The notes under the pieces were generated by a model, which made no database searches, had not been told where the DNA came from, and worked only from the letters and a program-made list of their open reading frames with translations. A program made the translations under genes and the position numbers. Below, one piece after another: positions 1 through 8,515 of a stretch of DNA of 64,000 nucleotides (position 1 is the first letter of the stretch; every line of letters starts with the position of its first letter). The stretch is from contig NZ_JARZAG010000001.1 in assembly GCF_029892155.1 (NCBI RefSeq), positions 248,001 through 312,000 of the forward strand, read 5' to 3'. This stretch comes from Kitasatospora sp. GAS204B (GTDB taxonomy: Bacteria > Actinomycetota > Actinomycetes > Streptomycetales > Streptomycetaceae).

Positions 1-200
1 TTGAAGACCCGGGCCTCGATGTGGTGGGCGCCCGGCATGCCGTTGGCGGTCGGCGGACCCTCGTAGAACACCCACTCGGGGCGACCCTCGGACTGCTCCA
101 GGCTCCTGGCGAAGATCTTCTGGTCACGCCAGAAGCTCAGGATTCCGTGCTCGAGGACGGGCAGGTCGACCTGGGCGGGGACGGGGTTGTACGTGCTCAC
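1..200 (-). CDS. ileS: Isoleucyl-tRNA synthetase, N-terminal fragment (cut by window start)
   Basis: Charges tRNA-Ile with isoleucine in the cytoplasm. Only the first 66 codons are in the window, starting at a GTG (198-200). The visible peptide contains FYEGPPTANGMPGAHH, the class I synthetase segment with the HIGH-type ATP-binding signature, here as GAHH. That form is usual for the long, zinc-binding IleS type of actinobacteria. The start is supported by GGAGG on the minus strand (205-210) just upstream and by the T-box leader ending there. Downstream sequence is outside the window. Confidence 0.93.
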   Translation of the reverse strand, partial: MSTYNPVPAQVDLPVLEHGILSFWRDQKIFARSLEQSEGRPEWVFYEGPPTANGMPGAHHIEARVF

Positions 201-204
201 TGCG

Positions 205-460
205 CCTCCGGCGGATGCGTGGACGGGCATTCCGACGGAGGGACGAGACGGCCAGGCGTCCCGCGGTACCACCCTCCTTGGCCGCCGCGACCTGCCGACG
301 GCCCACTCCTTGGGCTTGCTGCCGGGTCTAGTAGGCCGCTCTCGCGGCCGTTCTTCCGGCGGCTCCGGGGTGATCTTCCCGCCGCGCACACCCCCGGGCT
401 CGCACCGTCCCCGGGTCGCTCGTGGCTGCGTACGTCGGTACTCGTCCCATCTGCGCCTTG
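205..460 (-). promoter_or_regulatory. T-box riboswitch in the ileS leader
   Basis: The minus strand carries the T-box core GGTGGTACCGCG at 262-273, which binds the acceptor end of uncharged tRNA. Upstream is a stem I region with an AGTA-type bulge and a specifier loop reading AGATCACC; its ATC codon (372-374) is an isoleucine codon. After the T-box, CCTCCG (235-240) can pair with the ileS Shine-Dalgarno CGGAGG (205-210). This fits the translational, SD-sequestering class of T-box known upstream of actinobacterial ileS: uncharged tRNA-Ile would release the ribosome site. The 5' end is estimated. Confidence 0.88.
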
Positions 461-468
461 CCGGCCCA

Positions 469-474
469 GTCTAT
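469..474 (-). promoter_or_regulatory. Possible ileS -10 element
   Basis: On the minus strand the sequence TAGACT resembles the TAGRRT -10 motif of HrdB promoters. It lies about 10 nt upstream of the start of the T-box stem I. No convincing -35 is visible at 17-18 nt, so this is only a position-based guess. Confidence 0.3.
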
Positions 475-643
475 AGGGCGGCGCAAGGCCATTTGCGCCA
501 TTGCCGCCGCACGTCACCGCGCGCCCGGGCGGTTAGGAAGTGACGATCTGGGCACAACTTTGTCAATGCCCAGGCACGGAGCTTCCTCGGCCGTGCCACC
601 CCGGCTGCCCGGGTGGGAACACCGAGGGTATCGGTATGTCCCG

Positions 644-672
644 TTGTGACCTGATTCGTTCAGGATTATCGT
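644..672 (+). promoter_or_regulatory. Possible promoter of the DksA-like gene
   Basis: TTGTGA (644-649) and TATCGT (667-672) are separated by 17 nt, matching vegetative-type promoter spacing. They lie about 60 nt before the ATG at 733. The stretch 475-643 between this and the divergent ileS leader has no convincing gene. Confidence 0.4.
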
Positions 673-732
673 TCCGGCACCGGAGGCCGACGGGAACCGT
701 CGGCCGTAGTCATTCGTAGATGGGGTCGAGCC

Positions 733-1332
733 ATGGCTGAGAAGGCAACGGGCACGGGCACCGCCACCAGGCGGGCCCGAAAGGCCGTGGCGGGCGACCA
801 AGGGGAGGGTTCCGTGACCACGACACGGCGGAAGACCAGCACCACCACCGGACGCGGCGCGGTGACCAGCCGTAACCACACCCCCGCCGCCACCGGCGCC
901 CGGGCGGCGGTCGCGGCCGGCGCCGAGGCCGTCGACCGGGCCGACCTGCCGGTCCGCCCGGGCGAGGAGCCCTGGACGGCCGTCGAGGTCGCCGAGGTGC
1001 ACGCCGAGCTCAACGGCGAGCTGGTCCGGCTGCGCGACGAGATCGACGCCGCCGAGGCGGCGATCACCGGCCTGATGCGCGACTCCAACGACGGGGCCGG
1101 CGACGACCAGGTGGACGCCGGCACCAAGAACATCAACCGGGAGAGCGAGCTGGCGCTGGCCAACAACGCCCGCGACATGCTCGATCAGACCGAGCGCGCG
1201 CTGCTCCGGCTGGAGGGCGTGGGCTTCGGGGTCTGCGAGTCCTGCGGCCAGGCGGTCGGCAAGGCCCGGCTGCAGGCCTTCCCGCGGGCCACTCTCTGCG
1301 TCTCCTGCAAGGCGAAGCAGGAGCGTCGCTGA
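733..1332 (+). CDS. DksA/TraR-family C4 zinc-finger protein
   Basis: 199 residues. The C-terminus has the DksA/TraR zinc finger CESCGQ...CVSC (Cys168, Cys171, Cys189, Cys192). A predicted helical pair precedes it. Members of this family act on RNA polymerase or are annotated as DNA-binding; the function of the Streptomyces form is not established. The first 50 residues are rich in Lys, Arg and Thr, giving a basic tail. The start is uncertain: ATG 733 has a weak ribosome site, whereas an in-frame GTG at 814 follows the strong GGGGAGGG (802-809), giving 172 residues. Its position between ileS and lspA matches the conserved Streptomyces order. Confidence 0.85.
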   Translation: MAEKATGTGTATRRARKAVAGDQGEGSVTTTRRKTSTTTGRGAVTSRNHTPAATGARAAVAAGAEAVDRADLPVRPGEEPWTAVEVAEVHAELNGELVRLRDEIDAAEAAITGLMRDSNDGAGDDQVDAGTKNINRESELALANNARDMLDQTERALLRLEGVGFGVCESCGQAVGKARLQAFPRATLCVSCKAKQERR

Positions 1333-1386
1333 CCACGGCGGTCGAGGGGCGGTCGCCCCTCGGGGTCGAGTCGTCGCGGGCACCGC

Positions 1387-2088
1387 GTGCCGTACGCTCG
1401 ACCCCGTAACGTCGGCCCTTCTCTCTCGGCAGCGGAGCGGATCATCACTACGCCAGGTTCTCCCCAGACCCAGGACGAGCCCACCGGGCCCGCCGAGGCC
1501 GCGGTGTCGGCGCCGACCATGCCGGTCGAGTCGACCGAGCAGGCTGAGCCGGCCGGTGCGAGTGCCGTCGGCGGGTCGGCCGCGGTGCGCCGTCGCCGGC
1601 TCGGGGTGCTCTTCTCGGTGGCGCTGCTCGCCTACCTGATCGACCTGAGCAGCAAGCTGCTGGTGGTGGCCAGGCTGGAGGGCCGTACGCCGATCAAGGT
1701 GATCGGCGACATGGTGACCTTCCAGGTGATCCGCAACCCGGGCGCGGCCTTCGGCATGGGCCAGACCATGACCGTGGTCTTCACCCTGATCGCGGCCGCC
1801 GTGATCGTGGTGATTTGGCGGATCTCGCGCCGGCTCTACAGCCTGCCCTGGGCGATCGCGCTCGGCCTGCTGCTCGGCGGGGCGCTCGGCAACCTGACCG
1901 ACCGGCTGTTCCGCGCCCCCGGGGTACTGCGCGGCCACGTGGTCGACTTCATCTCGGTGCAGCACTTCGCGGTCTTCAACCTGGCCGACTCGGCCATCGT
2001 CTGCGGCGGCATCCTGGTGGTGCTGCTCTCGTTCCGCGGCAGCAACCCGGACGGCTCGACGCACAAGCCCGCTCCGAAGGGCGAATAG
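1387..2088 (+). CDS. lspA: Lipoprotein signal peptidase (signal peptidase II)
   Basis: Membrane aspartyl protease that removes signal peptides from lipid-modified prolipoproteins after Lgt has acted. Four membrane segments are visible between residues 71 and 215. The family motifs are present: NPGAAFG (117-123), NLTDR with catalytic Asp172, and FNLADS with catalytic Asp201. The N-terminal 68 residues are acidic, Pro/Ala-rich and probably cytoplasmic, as in other Streptomyces LspA proteins. GTG 1387 is the only in-frame start before the conserved AERII segment, so it is used, though a shorter form cannot be excluded. The partner lgt lies at 56.7 kb. Confidence 0.93.
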   Translation: MPYARPRNVGPSLSAAERIITTPGSPQTQDEPTGPAEAAVSAPTMPVESTEQAEPAGASAVGGSAAVRRRRLGVLFSVALLAYLIDLSSKLLVVARLEGRTPIKVIGDMVTFQVIRNPGAAFGMGQTMTVVFTLIAAAVIVVIWRISRRLYSLPWAIALGLLLGGALGNLTDRLFRAPGVLRGHVVDFISVQHFAVFNLADSAIVCGGILVVLLSFRGSNPDGSTHKPAPKGE

Positions 2089-2119
2089 CGCCGTCGGTCG
2101 GTGCGGCATACTCGTACGG

Positions 2120-3058
2120 GTGAGTACCGCAGCGCAGATCCGTACGCTTCCCGTCCCCGACGGCCTGGAGGGCGAGCGTCTCGACGCCGCCCTCGCCCGC
2201 ATGTTCGGTCTCTCGCGCACCAAGGCGGCCGAGCTGGCCGCCGAGGGCAAGGTCCGGATCGACGGTGCGACGGCCGGCAAGTCGGACCGGGTGATCGCCG
2301 GATCCTGGCTGGAGGTCGAGATCCCCGCGCCCGCCGCACCCGTGCAGATCGTCGCCGAGCATGTCGAGGGCATGCGGATCGTCCATGACGACCAGGACAT
2401 CGTGCTGGTCGACAAGCCGGTCGGGGTCGCCGCGCACCCGAGCCCCGGCTGGACCGGCCCGACCGTGATCGGTCACCTGGCCGCCGCCGGCTACCGGATC
2501 TCCACCTCGGGGGCCGCCGAGCGCCAGGGCATCGTGCACCGCCTGGACGTCGGCACCTCCGGTCTGATGGTGGTCGCCAAGTCCGAGCGCGCCTACACCG
2601 ACCTCAAGCGCCAGTTCCACGACCGGATCACCTCGAAGACCTACCACACGCTGGTCCAGGGCCACCCCGACCCGATGAGCGGCACGGTGGACGCCCCGAT
2701 CGGCCGGCACCCCAGCTCGGACTGGAAGTGGGCGGTGACCCGCGAGGGCAAGCCCTCGATCACCCACTACGACCTGATCGAGGCCTACCGGGCCGCCTCG
2801 CTGCTGACGATCAAGCTGGAGACCGGCCGCACCCACCAGATCCGGGTGCACATGTCGGCGCTGCGCCACCCGTGCGTCGGCGACCTCACCTACGGCGCCG
2901 ACCCGACGCTCGCCAAGCGGCTGGGGCTGGCCCGGCAGTGGCTGCACGCCGTCTCGCTGGGCTTCGAGCACCCGGGGGACGGCCAGTGGGTGCAGTTCGA
3001 CAGCGAGTACCCCGAGGACCTGCGCACGGCCCTCGACGTCATCGCCGCCGAGAGCTGA
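2120..3058 (+). CDS. RluA/RluD-family rRNA pseudouridine synthase
   Basis: 312 residues. Isomerises specific uridines of 23S rRNA to pseudouridine. An S4 RNA-binding domain occupies roughly residues 15-75. The catalytic domain contains [15 protein letters not shown] with catalytic Asp143, and later [10 protein letters not shown], both diagnostic of the RluA/RluD group. The GTG start lies 31 nt after the lspA stop and very close to a CATACT sequence that could be a -10, so a leaderless transcript is possible. The exact target uridines cannot be read from the sequence. Confidence 0.92.
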   Translation: MSTAAQIRTLPVPDGLEGERLDAALARMFGLSRTKAAELAAEGKVRIDGATAGKSDRVIAGSWLEVEIPAPAAPVQIVAEHVEGMRIVHDDQDIVLVDKPVGVAAHPSPGWTGPTVIGHLAAAGYRISTSGAAERQGIVHRLDVGTSGLMVVAKSERAYTDLKRQFHDRITSKTYHTLVQGHPDPMSGTVDAPIGRHPSSDWKWAVTREGKPSITHYDLIEAYRAASLLTIKLETGRTHQIRVHMSALRHPCVGDLTYGADPTLAKRLGLARQWLHAVSLGFEHPGDGQWVQFDSEYPEDLRTALDVIAAES

Positions 3059-3067
3059 GGCCCCCCG

Positions 3068-3535
3068 ATGGAGAGCCCGGCGATGGAGATACGGACCGCC
3101 CGCACCGAGGGCGAGGTCGCGCTGGCCAAGCAGGTGCGGCACGAGGTCTTCGTGGTGGAGCAGCAGATCCCGGCCGAGCTGGAGTACGACGAGCTGGACG
3201 CCACCTCGACCCACCTGGTCGCGCTCGACCAGGGCGGCCGCCCGGTCGGCGCCGCCCGGCTGATCAGCGGCGAGCAGGCGCTGGCCCTGACCGGCGTCAA
3301 GGGCCGGGTGCTGCTCGGGCGGCTCGCCGTGCTCAAGCCCGCCCGGGGCACCGGTCTGGGCGCGGCCCTGGTCGGCGCCGTCGAGCGGGCCGGGCGCGAG
3401 CTGGGCGCCACCGAGTGCGAGCTGCACGCCCAGGTCCAGGCGATGGGCTTCTACGAGCGCCTCGGCTACACCGCCGAGGGCCCGGTCTACGACGACGCCG
3501 GGATCCCGCACCGCACCATGGTCAAGGTCTTCTGA
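3068..3535 (+). CDS. GNAT-family N-acetyltransferase (ElaA-like)
   Basis: 155 residues. Contains the GNAT acetyl-CoA binding core LGRLAVLKPARGTGLGAALV and the C-terminal GFYERLGYTAEG segment, with the EVFVVEQQ start typical of ElaA-type acetyltransferases. The substrate is unknown. It starts 9 nt after the rluD-like stop and is probably co-transcribed. ATG 3068 is preceded by GAGG at good spacing; ATG 3083 is an alternative giving MEIRTART. Confidence 0.88.
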   Translation: MESPAMEIRTARTEGEVALAKQVRHEVFVVEQQIPAELEYDELDATSTHLVALDQGGRPVGAARLISGEQALALTGVKGRVLLGRLAVLKPARGTGLGAALVGAVERAGRELGATECELHAQVQAMGFYERLGYTAEGPVYDDAGIPHRTMVKVF

Positions 3536-3560
3536 CCCGATCCCCCTGCCGGTCCGTCAG

Positions 3561-3584
3561 GCCGCCCCATTACTCTGGGGCGGC
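3561..3584 (+). terminator. Hairpin terminator after the GNAT gene
   Basis: GCCGCCCCA (3561-3569) and TGGGGCGGC (3576-3584) form a perfect 9-bp stem with a 6-nt loop, 26 nt after the stop. There is no T-run, as is usual in streptomycetes. Confidence 0.6.
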
Positions 3585-3612
3585 TCTGCACTGACCCGAA
3601 CGGGGGATCTTG

Positions 3613-4116
3613 ATGCGTTACCTGGTGCGTGACCGGATGTTCGCCTTCCACGAGGAGGCCTGGATCGAGACCGAGCACCGCGAGAAGGTCTGGCGGGTCA
3701 ACAAGAAGCTGCTCCGGTTCCGCAGCACCTTCACCTTCGTGGACACCGACGGCACCGTGGTGGGCTCGATCGTCAAGAAGTTCTTCACCGTCCACCACAC
3801 CATCCTGATCAAGCACGACGGCGAGGTGATCGCCAAGATCAGCAAGAAGCTCTTCAAGCTCTTCGGCGACCGCTTCAAGGTCAAGCTGCGGGACGGGCGG
3901 CGGCTGAAGGTCGTCGGCAACCTGTGGGACCGCGAGTTCGACATACGCGCCGAGGGCACCACACTGGCCCACGTCTCGCGGCGCTGGTTCACCATCAGGG
4001 ACGCCTACGCGGTGGACGTGATGAGCCAGCCGGATGCCTATCTCATGATCATCCTGGCGGTCTGCGTGGACCACATCCTGCAGGACGCCAAGGGCGAGAA
4101 GCTGACCAACTTCTGA
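3613..4116 (+). CDS. LURP-one-related / YxjI-like protein
   Basis: 167 residues from ATG 3613, preceded by GGGGGA. The sequence shows the alternating hydrophobic/charged beta-strand pattern of the LURP-one/tubby-like barrel: MFAFHEEAWIE, KVWRVNKKLLRFRSTF, DRFKVKLRDGRRLKV, IRDAYAVDV. Bacterial members are of unknown function and are suspected to bind lipid. The strands and the absence of a signal peptide indicate a cytoplasmic or membrane-edge protein. It is probably a single-gene unit between hairpins. Confidence 0.8.
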   Translation: MRYLVRDRMFAFHEEAWIETEHREKVWRVNKKLLRFRSTFTFVDTDGTVVGSIVKKFFTVHHTILIKHDGEVIAKISKKLFKLFGDRFKVKLRDGRRLKVVGNLWDREFDIRAEGTTLAHVSRRWFTIRDAYAVDVMSQPDAYLMIILAVCVDHILQDAKGEKLTNF

Positions 4117-4234
4117 CGGCCGACCTCGGAGCGGCCGGCGGAGAAAGCCGGCAAAGCGTAAGAAATGGGCAGTTCGTCGCCGCCGGGCCGCCCTCCTGGC
4201 TGATTCTCAGAAGCCACGGATACGATCGCTATCC

Positions 4235-7018
4235 ATGGACCTCCCCGGCCGCTGGCGGCGCTCGCGCACACGGAGCATGTCGACGCGCCGCCGGCTGCTG
4301 GCCAGCACGCTGGCCCTGCTCGTACTGGTCGGGCTCGGCGCGGTGAACGCCATCGCCAACACCCCGGTGACGGTCCGTCAGCAGGACCAGTTCCTCGCCA
4401 TGCCCCAGGCGCCCGGCAGCGCCGAGCAGGTCTCGATCGACACCTCCTTCTTCACCACCGGCAGCAGCCCGCGCCCGGCGGTGCTGCTCGCCCACGGCTT
4501 CGGCGGCAGCAAGACCGACGAGGCGGACGAGGCCCGCAAGCTGGCCCGCTCCGGCTACGCCGTACTCACCTGGTCCTCGCGCGGCTTCGGGCACTCCACC
4601 GGGCAGATCGGCCTGGACTCGCCGGACGGCGAGGTGCAGGACGTCAAGCACCTGGTCGACTGGCTGACCGCCCGGCCCGAGGTGCTCAAGGACAAGCCCG
4701 GCGACCCGGTGGTCGGGATCACCGGCGCCTCCTACGGCGGCGCCATCTCGCTGCTGGCCGCCGCCGCGGACCCCCGGATCAAGGCCATCGCGCCGCGGAT
4801 CACCTGGTGGGACCTGCCGCAGGCGCTCTTCCCGCAGAACGTCCAGGGCAGCAGCCCGGTCGACGGGGTCTTCAAGAAGCTCTGGGCCGGGATCTTCTTC
4901 ACCGACGGCTCGGCCGGCGACCTGACCGCCTCCACCACCGGCAAGCCGGCCCCCTCGGAGAACACCACGGGGCCGGTGGGCTGCGGCCGCTTCACCCCCG
5001 AACTCTGCGCGATGTACAATCGGGTGGCCACCGCCGGGCGGCCCGACGCCGCCGCGGTCGCGCTGCTCGCGAAGTCCAGCCCGTCGAGCTACGCCTCGCA
5101 GATCAAGGTCCCCACCCTGGTGGTCCAGGGCCAGCAGGACTCGCTCTTCCCGCTCGACCAGGGCGACGCGATGGCCAAGGCGATCGCCGCCAACGGCGCG
5201 CCGGTCTCGGTCGACTGGTTCGACGGCGGCCACGACGGCGGCACCGAGACCAGCGACCGGGTGGACGACCGGGTGATCTCCTGGTTCGACCATTATTTGA
5301 AAAATCGCGGCCTGAAGCATCAGAGCAACGACACCGGGCCGACCTTCCGGGTCACCCGCACCGGAGGCGTGGACTCCACCGGCTTCCAGGTGGTGCTGCG
5401 CGGCGCCGACGGCTCCCGCTACCCCGGCCTGGACGGCACCGCCGACAGCTCCGTCCAGCTGACCGGCCGCCCGCAGACCATCGCCAACCCGCCCGGCGGC
5501 GCACCGCCCGCGATCTCCACCGTGCCAGGGCTCGGCGCGCTCGCCCAGGCCGCCCAGCTGGGCGTCGGCATCTCGATCGACTTCCCCGGCCAGAACGCCG
5601 CCTTCGACTCGGCCCCGCTCAGCTCCGGACTCCAGCTGACCGGCAGCCCCACGGTGAGCCTCACCGTGCACGCCGACCAGCCCGACGCGGTGCTCTTCGG
5701 CAAGCTCTACGACGTCGGCCCCGACGGCAAGCAGACGCTCCCCGAGCAACTCGCCGCCCCGCTGCGGATCACCGGCGCCGACGCGCCCGACGGCAAGACC
5801 GTCACCGTCCGGCTGCCCGCCGTCGACCACGACTTCCCGGCCGGACACCGGCTGCGCCTGGTGCTCGCCAGCACCGACCTGGCCTACGCCTCGCCGAACC
5901 AGCCCGCCACCTACCAGGTGGGCCTGGCCAGCCCGCTCACCGTCCCCACCGACAACGCGCTGACCACCGAGGCCACCGCGCTGCCCGCCCGCACCTGGAT
6001 CCTGCCGCTGCTCGCCCTGGCCGCGGCCGCCGTGCTGCTGCTGACCGGCCGTCGCCGCCGCGCGATGCCGCCGCCGGACCCGGCGCTCGCCGAGGTGCCG
6101 CTGCAGATCACCGGCCTGAGCAAGCGCTACAAGGGCGCCGCCGACCGCTACGCCGTGCGCGAGCTGGGCTTCACCGTCCAGCCCGGGCAGGTGCTCGGCC
6201 TGCTCGGCCCCAACGGCGCGGGCAAGACCACCACCCTGCGGATGCTGATGGGTCTGATCCGTCCCGACGAGGGCGAGATCAGGATCTTCGGCCACGCCGT
6301 GCGGCCCGGCGCCCCGGTGCTCTCCCGGGTCGGCGCCTTCGTCGAGGGCGCCGGCTTCCTGCCCCACCTGAGCGGCCGGGCCAACCTGGAGCTCTACTGG
6401 CAGGCCACCGGACGCCCCGCCGAGGACGCGCAACTGGCCGAGGCGCTGGAGATCGCCGACCTCGGCGAGGCGCTGGAACGCGCGGTGCGCACCTACTCGC
6501 AGGGCATGCGCCAGCGGCTGGCGATCGCCCAGGCCATGCTCGGCCTGCCGGACCTGCTGATCCTGGACGAGCCGACCAACGGGCTCGACCCGCCGCAGAT
6601 CCGCGAGATGCGCGAGGTGATGATCCGCTACGCGGCCACCGGACGGACCGTCATCGTCTCCAGCCACCTGCTCTCCGAGGTCGAGCAGAGCTGCACCCAC
6701 CTGGTGGTGATGGACCGCGGCCGGCTGGTCAGCGCGGGCGAGGTCGGCGAGATCGTCGGCGGCGGCGAAGTGCTGCTGGTCGGCACCCCCGCCGACTACC
6801 CGCCCGAGGAACTGGTCACGGCGGCCGACAAGGCGGCGGCGCTGCCCGGCGTCGCCTCGGTGGAGGTCGCCGGGCACGGGCTGCTGGTGCGGCTGGACGG
6901 CCTGACGGCCCATCAGCTGGTCGCCGAACTGGTCCGCCTGGACGTCCCAGTGGAGCGGGCCGGCCCGCACCGCCGCCTGGAGGACGCGTTCCTCTCGATG
7001 ATCGGAGGGTCCGCGTGA
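4235..7018 (+). CDS. Fusion: S15/CocE-like hydrolase domain plus ABC transporter ATPase
   Basis: 927 residues. Residues 21-40 form a signal anchor or first membrane segment. Residues 65-360 are an alpha/beta hydrolase of the X-Pro dipeptidyl-peptidase/CocE type with nucleophile Ser166 in GASYGG, Asp302 in GQQDSLFP and His333 in DGGHDGG. Residues 370-575 resemble the C-terminal beta-sandwich of that family. A second membrane segment at 587-604 is followed by positive residues. Residues 622-927 are a complete ABC ATPase: Walker A GPNGAGKT (658-665), signature SQGMRQ (755-760), Walker B LLILDEP (774-780). The implied topology is an outside hydrolase tethered to an inside ATPase. The next gene, overlapping by 4 nt, is the permease. 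A TACGAT sequence (4221-4226) may be a -10 for a near-leaderless mRNA; ATG 4277 is an alternative start. Confidence 0.88.
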   Translation: MDLPGRWRRSRTRSMSTRRRLLASTLALLVLVGLGAVNAIANTPVTVRQQDQFLAMPQAPGSAEQVSIDTSFFTTGSSPRPAVLLAHGFGGSKTDEADEARKLARSGYAVLTWSSRGFGHSTGQIGLDSPDGEVQDVKHLVDWLTARPEVLKDKPGDPVVGITGASYGGAISLLAAAADPRIKAIAPRITWWDLPQALFPQNVQGSSPVDGVFKKLWAGIFFTDGSAGDLTASTTGKPAPSENTTGPVGCGRFTPELCAMYNRVATAGRPDAAAVALLAKSSPSSYASQIKVPTLVVQGQQDSLFPLDQGDAMAKAIAANGAPVSVDWFDGGHDGGTETSDRVDDRVISWFDHYLKNRGLKHQSNDTGPTFRVTRTGGVDSTGFQVVLRGADGSRYPGLDGTADSSVQLTGRPQTIANPPGGAPPAISTVPGLGALAQAAQLGVGISIDFPGQNAAFDSAPLSSGLQLTGSPTVSLTVHADQPDAVLFGKLYDVGPDGKQTLPEQLAAPLRITGADAPDGKTVTVRLPAVDHDFPAGHRLRLVLASTDLAYASPNQPATYQVGLASPLTVPTDNALTTEATALPARTWILPLLALAAAAVLLLTGRRRRAMPPPDPALAEVPLQITGLSKRYKGAADRYAVRELGFTVQPGQVLGLLGPNGAGKTTTLRMLMGLIRPDEGEIRIFGHAVRPGAPVLSRVGAFVEGAGFLPHLSGRANLELYWQATGRPAEDAQLAEALEIADLGEALERAVRTYSQGMRQRLAIAQAMLGLPDLLILDEPTNGLDPPQIREMREVMIRYAATGRTVIVSSHLLSEVEQSCTHLVVMDRGRLVSAGEVGEIVGGGEVLLVGTPADYPPEELVTAADKAAALPGVASVEVAGHGLLVRLDGLTAHQLVAELVRLDVPVERAGPHRRLEDAFLSMIGGSA

Positions 7019-7869
7019 CCGGAACGCTTGCTGACCGAGCCGCCGGCTACCGCCCGCAGCACACCCTGCCGCTGCGGGTGGAGGCGCTGCGCCAGCTGCG
7101 CCGCCGCCGCACCCTGGTGATCGCGGCGGTGCTCTTCGCGCTGCCGTTCATCGTGCTGGCCGCCTTCCAGATCGGCGGCACGCCCACCCGGCCCGACCAG
7201 ACCACCTTCGTGACGCTGGCCACCGCCTCGGGACCCAACTTCGCGGCCACCCTGCTCTTCATGGGCACCGGCTTCATCCTGGTGATCCCGGTCGCGCTGT
7301 TCTGCGGCGACACGGTGGCCGCCGAGGCCGGCTGGTCCTCGCTGCGCTACCTGCTGGCCGCCCCCGTGCCCCGGGGCCGGCTGCTCGCCAGCAAACTCAC
7401 CATCGGGCTGCTCTACTCGGCCGCCGCGATCGTGCTGCTGCCACTGGTCGGCCTCGGGGTGGGCACCGCCGCCTACGGCTGGGGCGACCTGCGGCTGCCC
7501 ACCGGCGGCAGCCTGCCGGCCGCCGAGGTGCTGCCGCGCCTGGCCATCGCGGTCGGCTTCGTGATCCTCAGCGAGCTGGTGATCGGCGCGCTCGCCTTCT
7601 ACCTCTCCACCGCCACCGACGCCCCGCTGGGCGCGGTCGGCGGTGCGGTGTTCCTGGCCATCATCACCGGCGTGCTGGACGCCATCACGGCGCTCGGCGG
7701 CCTGCGCGAGTGGCTGCCGGCGCACTGGCAGTACGCCTGGGCGGACGCACTGCAGCCGCAGCTGGAGTGGGGCGGGATGGTGCAGGGGGTCTCGCTCTCG
7801 CTCTCCTACGCGGCGATCCTGCTGGCACTGTCCTTCCGGGGCTTCGCGCGCAAGGACATCGTGTCCTGA
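7015..7869 (+). CDS. ABC transporter permease
   Basis: 284 residues with about six hydrophobic segments, starting at residues 30-50. It fits ABC-2 type permeases of drug, antibiotic or peptide export systems. The GTG start overlaps the TGA of the upstream hydrolase-ATPase fusion (GTGA), so the two are translationally coupled and almost certainly form one transporter. Substrate unknown. The C-terminus ends FRGFARKDIVS after the last membrane helix. Confidence 0.88.
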   Translation: MTGTLADRAAGYRPQHTLPLRVEALRQLRRRRTLVIAAVLFALPFIVLAAFQIGGTPTRPDQTTFVTLATASGPNFAATLLFMGTGFILVIPVALFCGDTVAAEAGWSSLRYLLAAPVPRGRLLASKLTIGLLYSAAAIVLLPLVGLGVGTAAYGWGDLRLPTGGSLPAAEVLPRLAIAVGFVILSELVIGALAFYLSTATDAPLGAVGGAVFLAIITGVLDAITALGGLREWLPAHWQYAWADALQPQLEWGGMVQGVSLSLSYAAILLALSFRGFARKDIVS

Positions 7870-7911
7870 GCGATCATTGGACGTCCCCCGACGTCTGCTG
7901 ATGGAGTCCCC

Positions 7912-8493
7912 GTGGCCCAGATCCTGCTCCTCCACTCCGCCTACGGGCTGCGCCCCGCCGTGACCGCCGCCGCCGACCGGTTGCGCGCGGCCGGGCACAC
8001 CGTCCACGTGCCCGACCTGTACGACGGCGAGGTCTTCGAGGACATCGAGGCCGGCCTGGCGTACCACGAGCAGGTCGGCACCGACGAGCTGCTGCGCCGG
8101 GCGATCGGCGCGGCCGCCCCGCTGCTGACCCCCGGGACCCGGCTGGTCTACGCGGGCTTCTCGCTCGGCGGCGCGCTCGCCCAGAACCTGGCACTGGCCG
8201 ACGAGCACGCGCTGGGCCTGCTGCTCCTGCACGGCACCTCGGACGTGCGGGACGAGGCCGTGGCGGAGATCCCGGTGCAGCTGCACGTGGCCGAGCCCGA
8301 CCCGTTCGAGACCGAGGACTGGCTGAACGCCTGGTACCTGCGGATGCGCAAGGCCGGTGCCGAGGTCGAGGTGCACCGTTACCGGGGCGCCGGGCACCTG
8401 TTCACCGACCCCGAGTTGGCCGACTACGACGAGGAGGCGAGCGACGCGGCGTGGGCGGCGTCGCTCGCCTTCCTGAGCGAGCTGGACTCCTAG
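7912..8493 (+). CDS. Dienelactone-hydrolase-family protein
   Basis: 193 residues, an alpha/beta hydrolase of dienelactone-hydrolase size. Here the nucleophile elbow reads GFSLGGA, with Ser instead of the Cys found in classical dienelactone hydrolases. The late acidic residue and RGAGHLFTD provide the remaining catalytic candidates. No signal peptide, so cytoplasmic. GTG start 42 nt after the ABC permease. The natural substrate cannot be deduced. Confidence 0.85.
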   Translation: MAQILLLHSAYGLRPAVTAAADRLRAAGHTVHVPDLYDGEVFEDIEAGLAYHEQVGTDELLRRAIGAAAPLLTPGTRLVYAGFSLGGALAQNLALADEHALGLLLLHGTSDVRDEAVAEIPVQLHVAEPDPFETEDWLNAWYLRMRKAGAEVEVHRYRGAGHLFTDPELADYDEEASDAAWAASLAFLSELDS

Positions 8494-8500
8494 CCGGCGG

Positions 8501-8515
8501 CTGACCGGGCGTCAG
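8501..8515. terminator. Palindrome between convergent genes, possible bidirectional terminator
   Basis: CTGAC-CGGGC-GTCAG lies between the stop at 8493 and the minus-strand stop at 8512, overlapping the latter. The arms are only 5 bp, but it belongs to a recurring class of 3'-end palindromes in this window. Confidence 0.35.

Noticed and set aside
4229..6970. 913-codon minus-strand frame
   Set aside because: Antisense to the hydrolase-ABC fusion; low-complexity shadow composition.
4807..7014. Upstream extension of the ABC permease frame by over 700 codons
   Set aside because: It is the wrong frame of the fusion gene (Arg/Pro-rich). The permease starts at the GTG overlapping the fusion stop.
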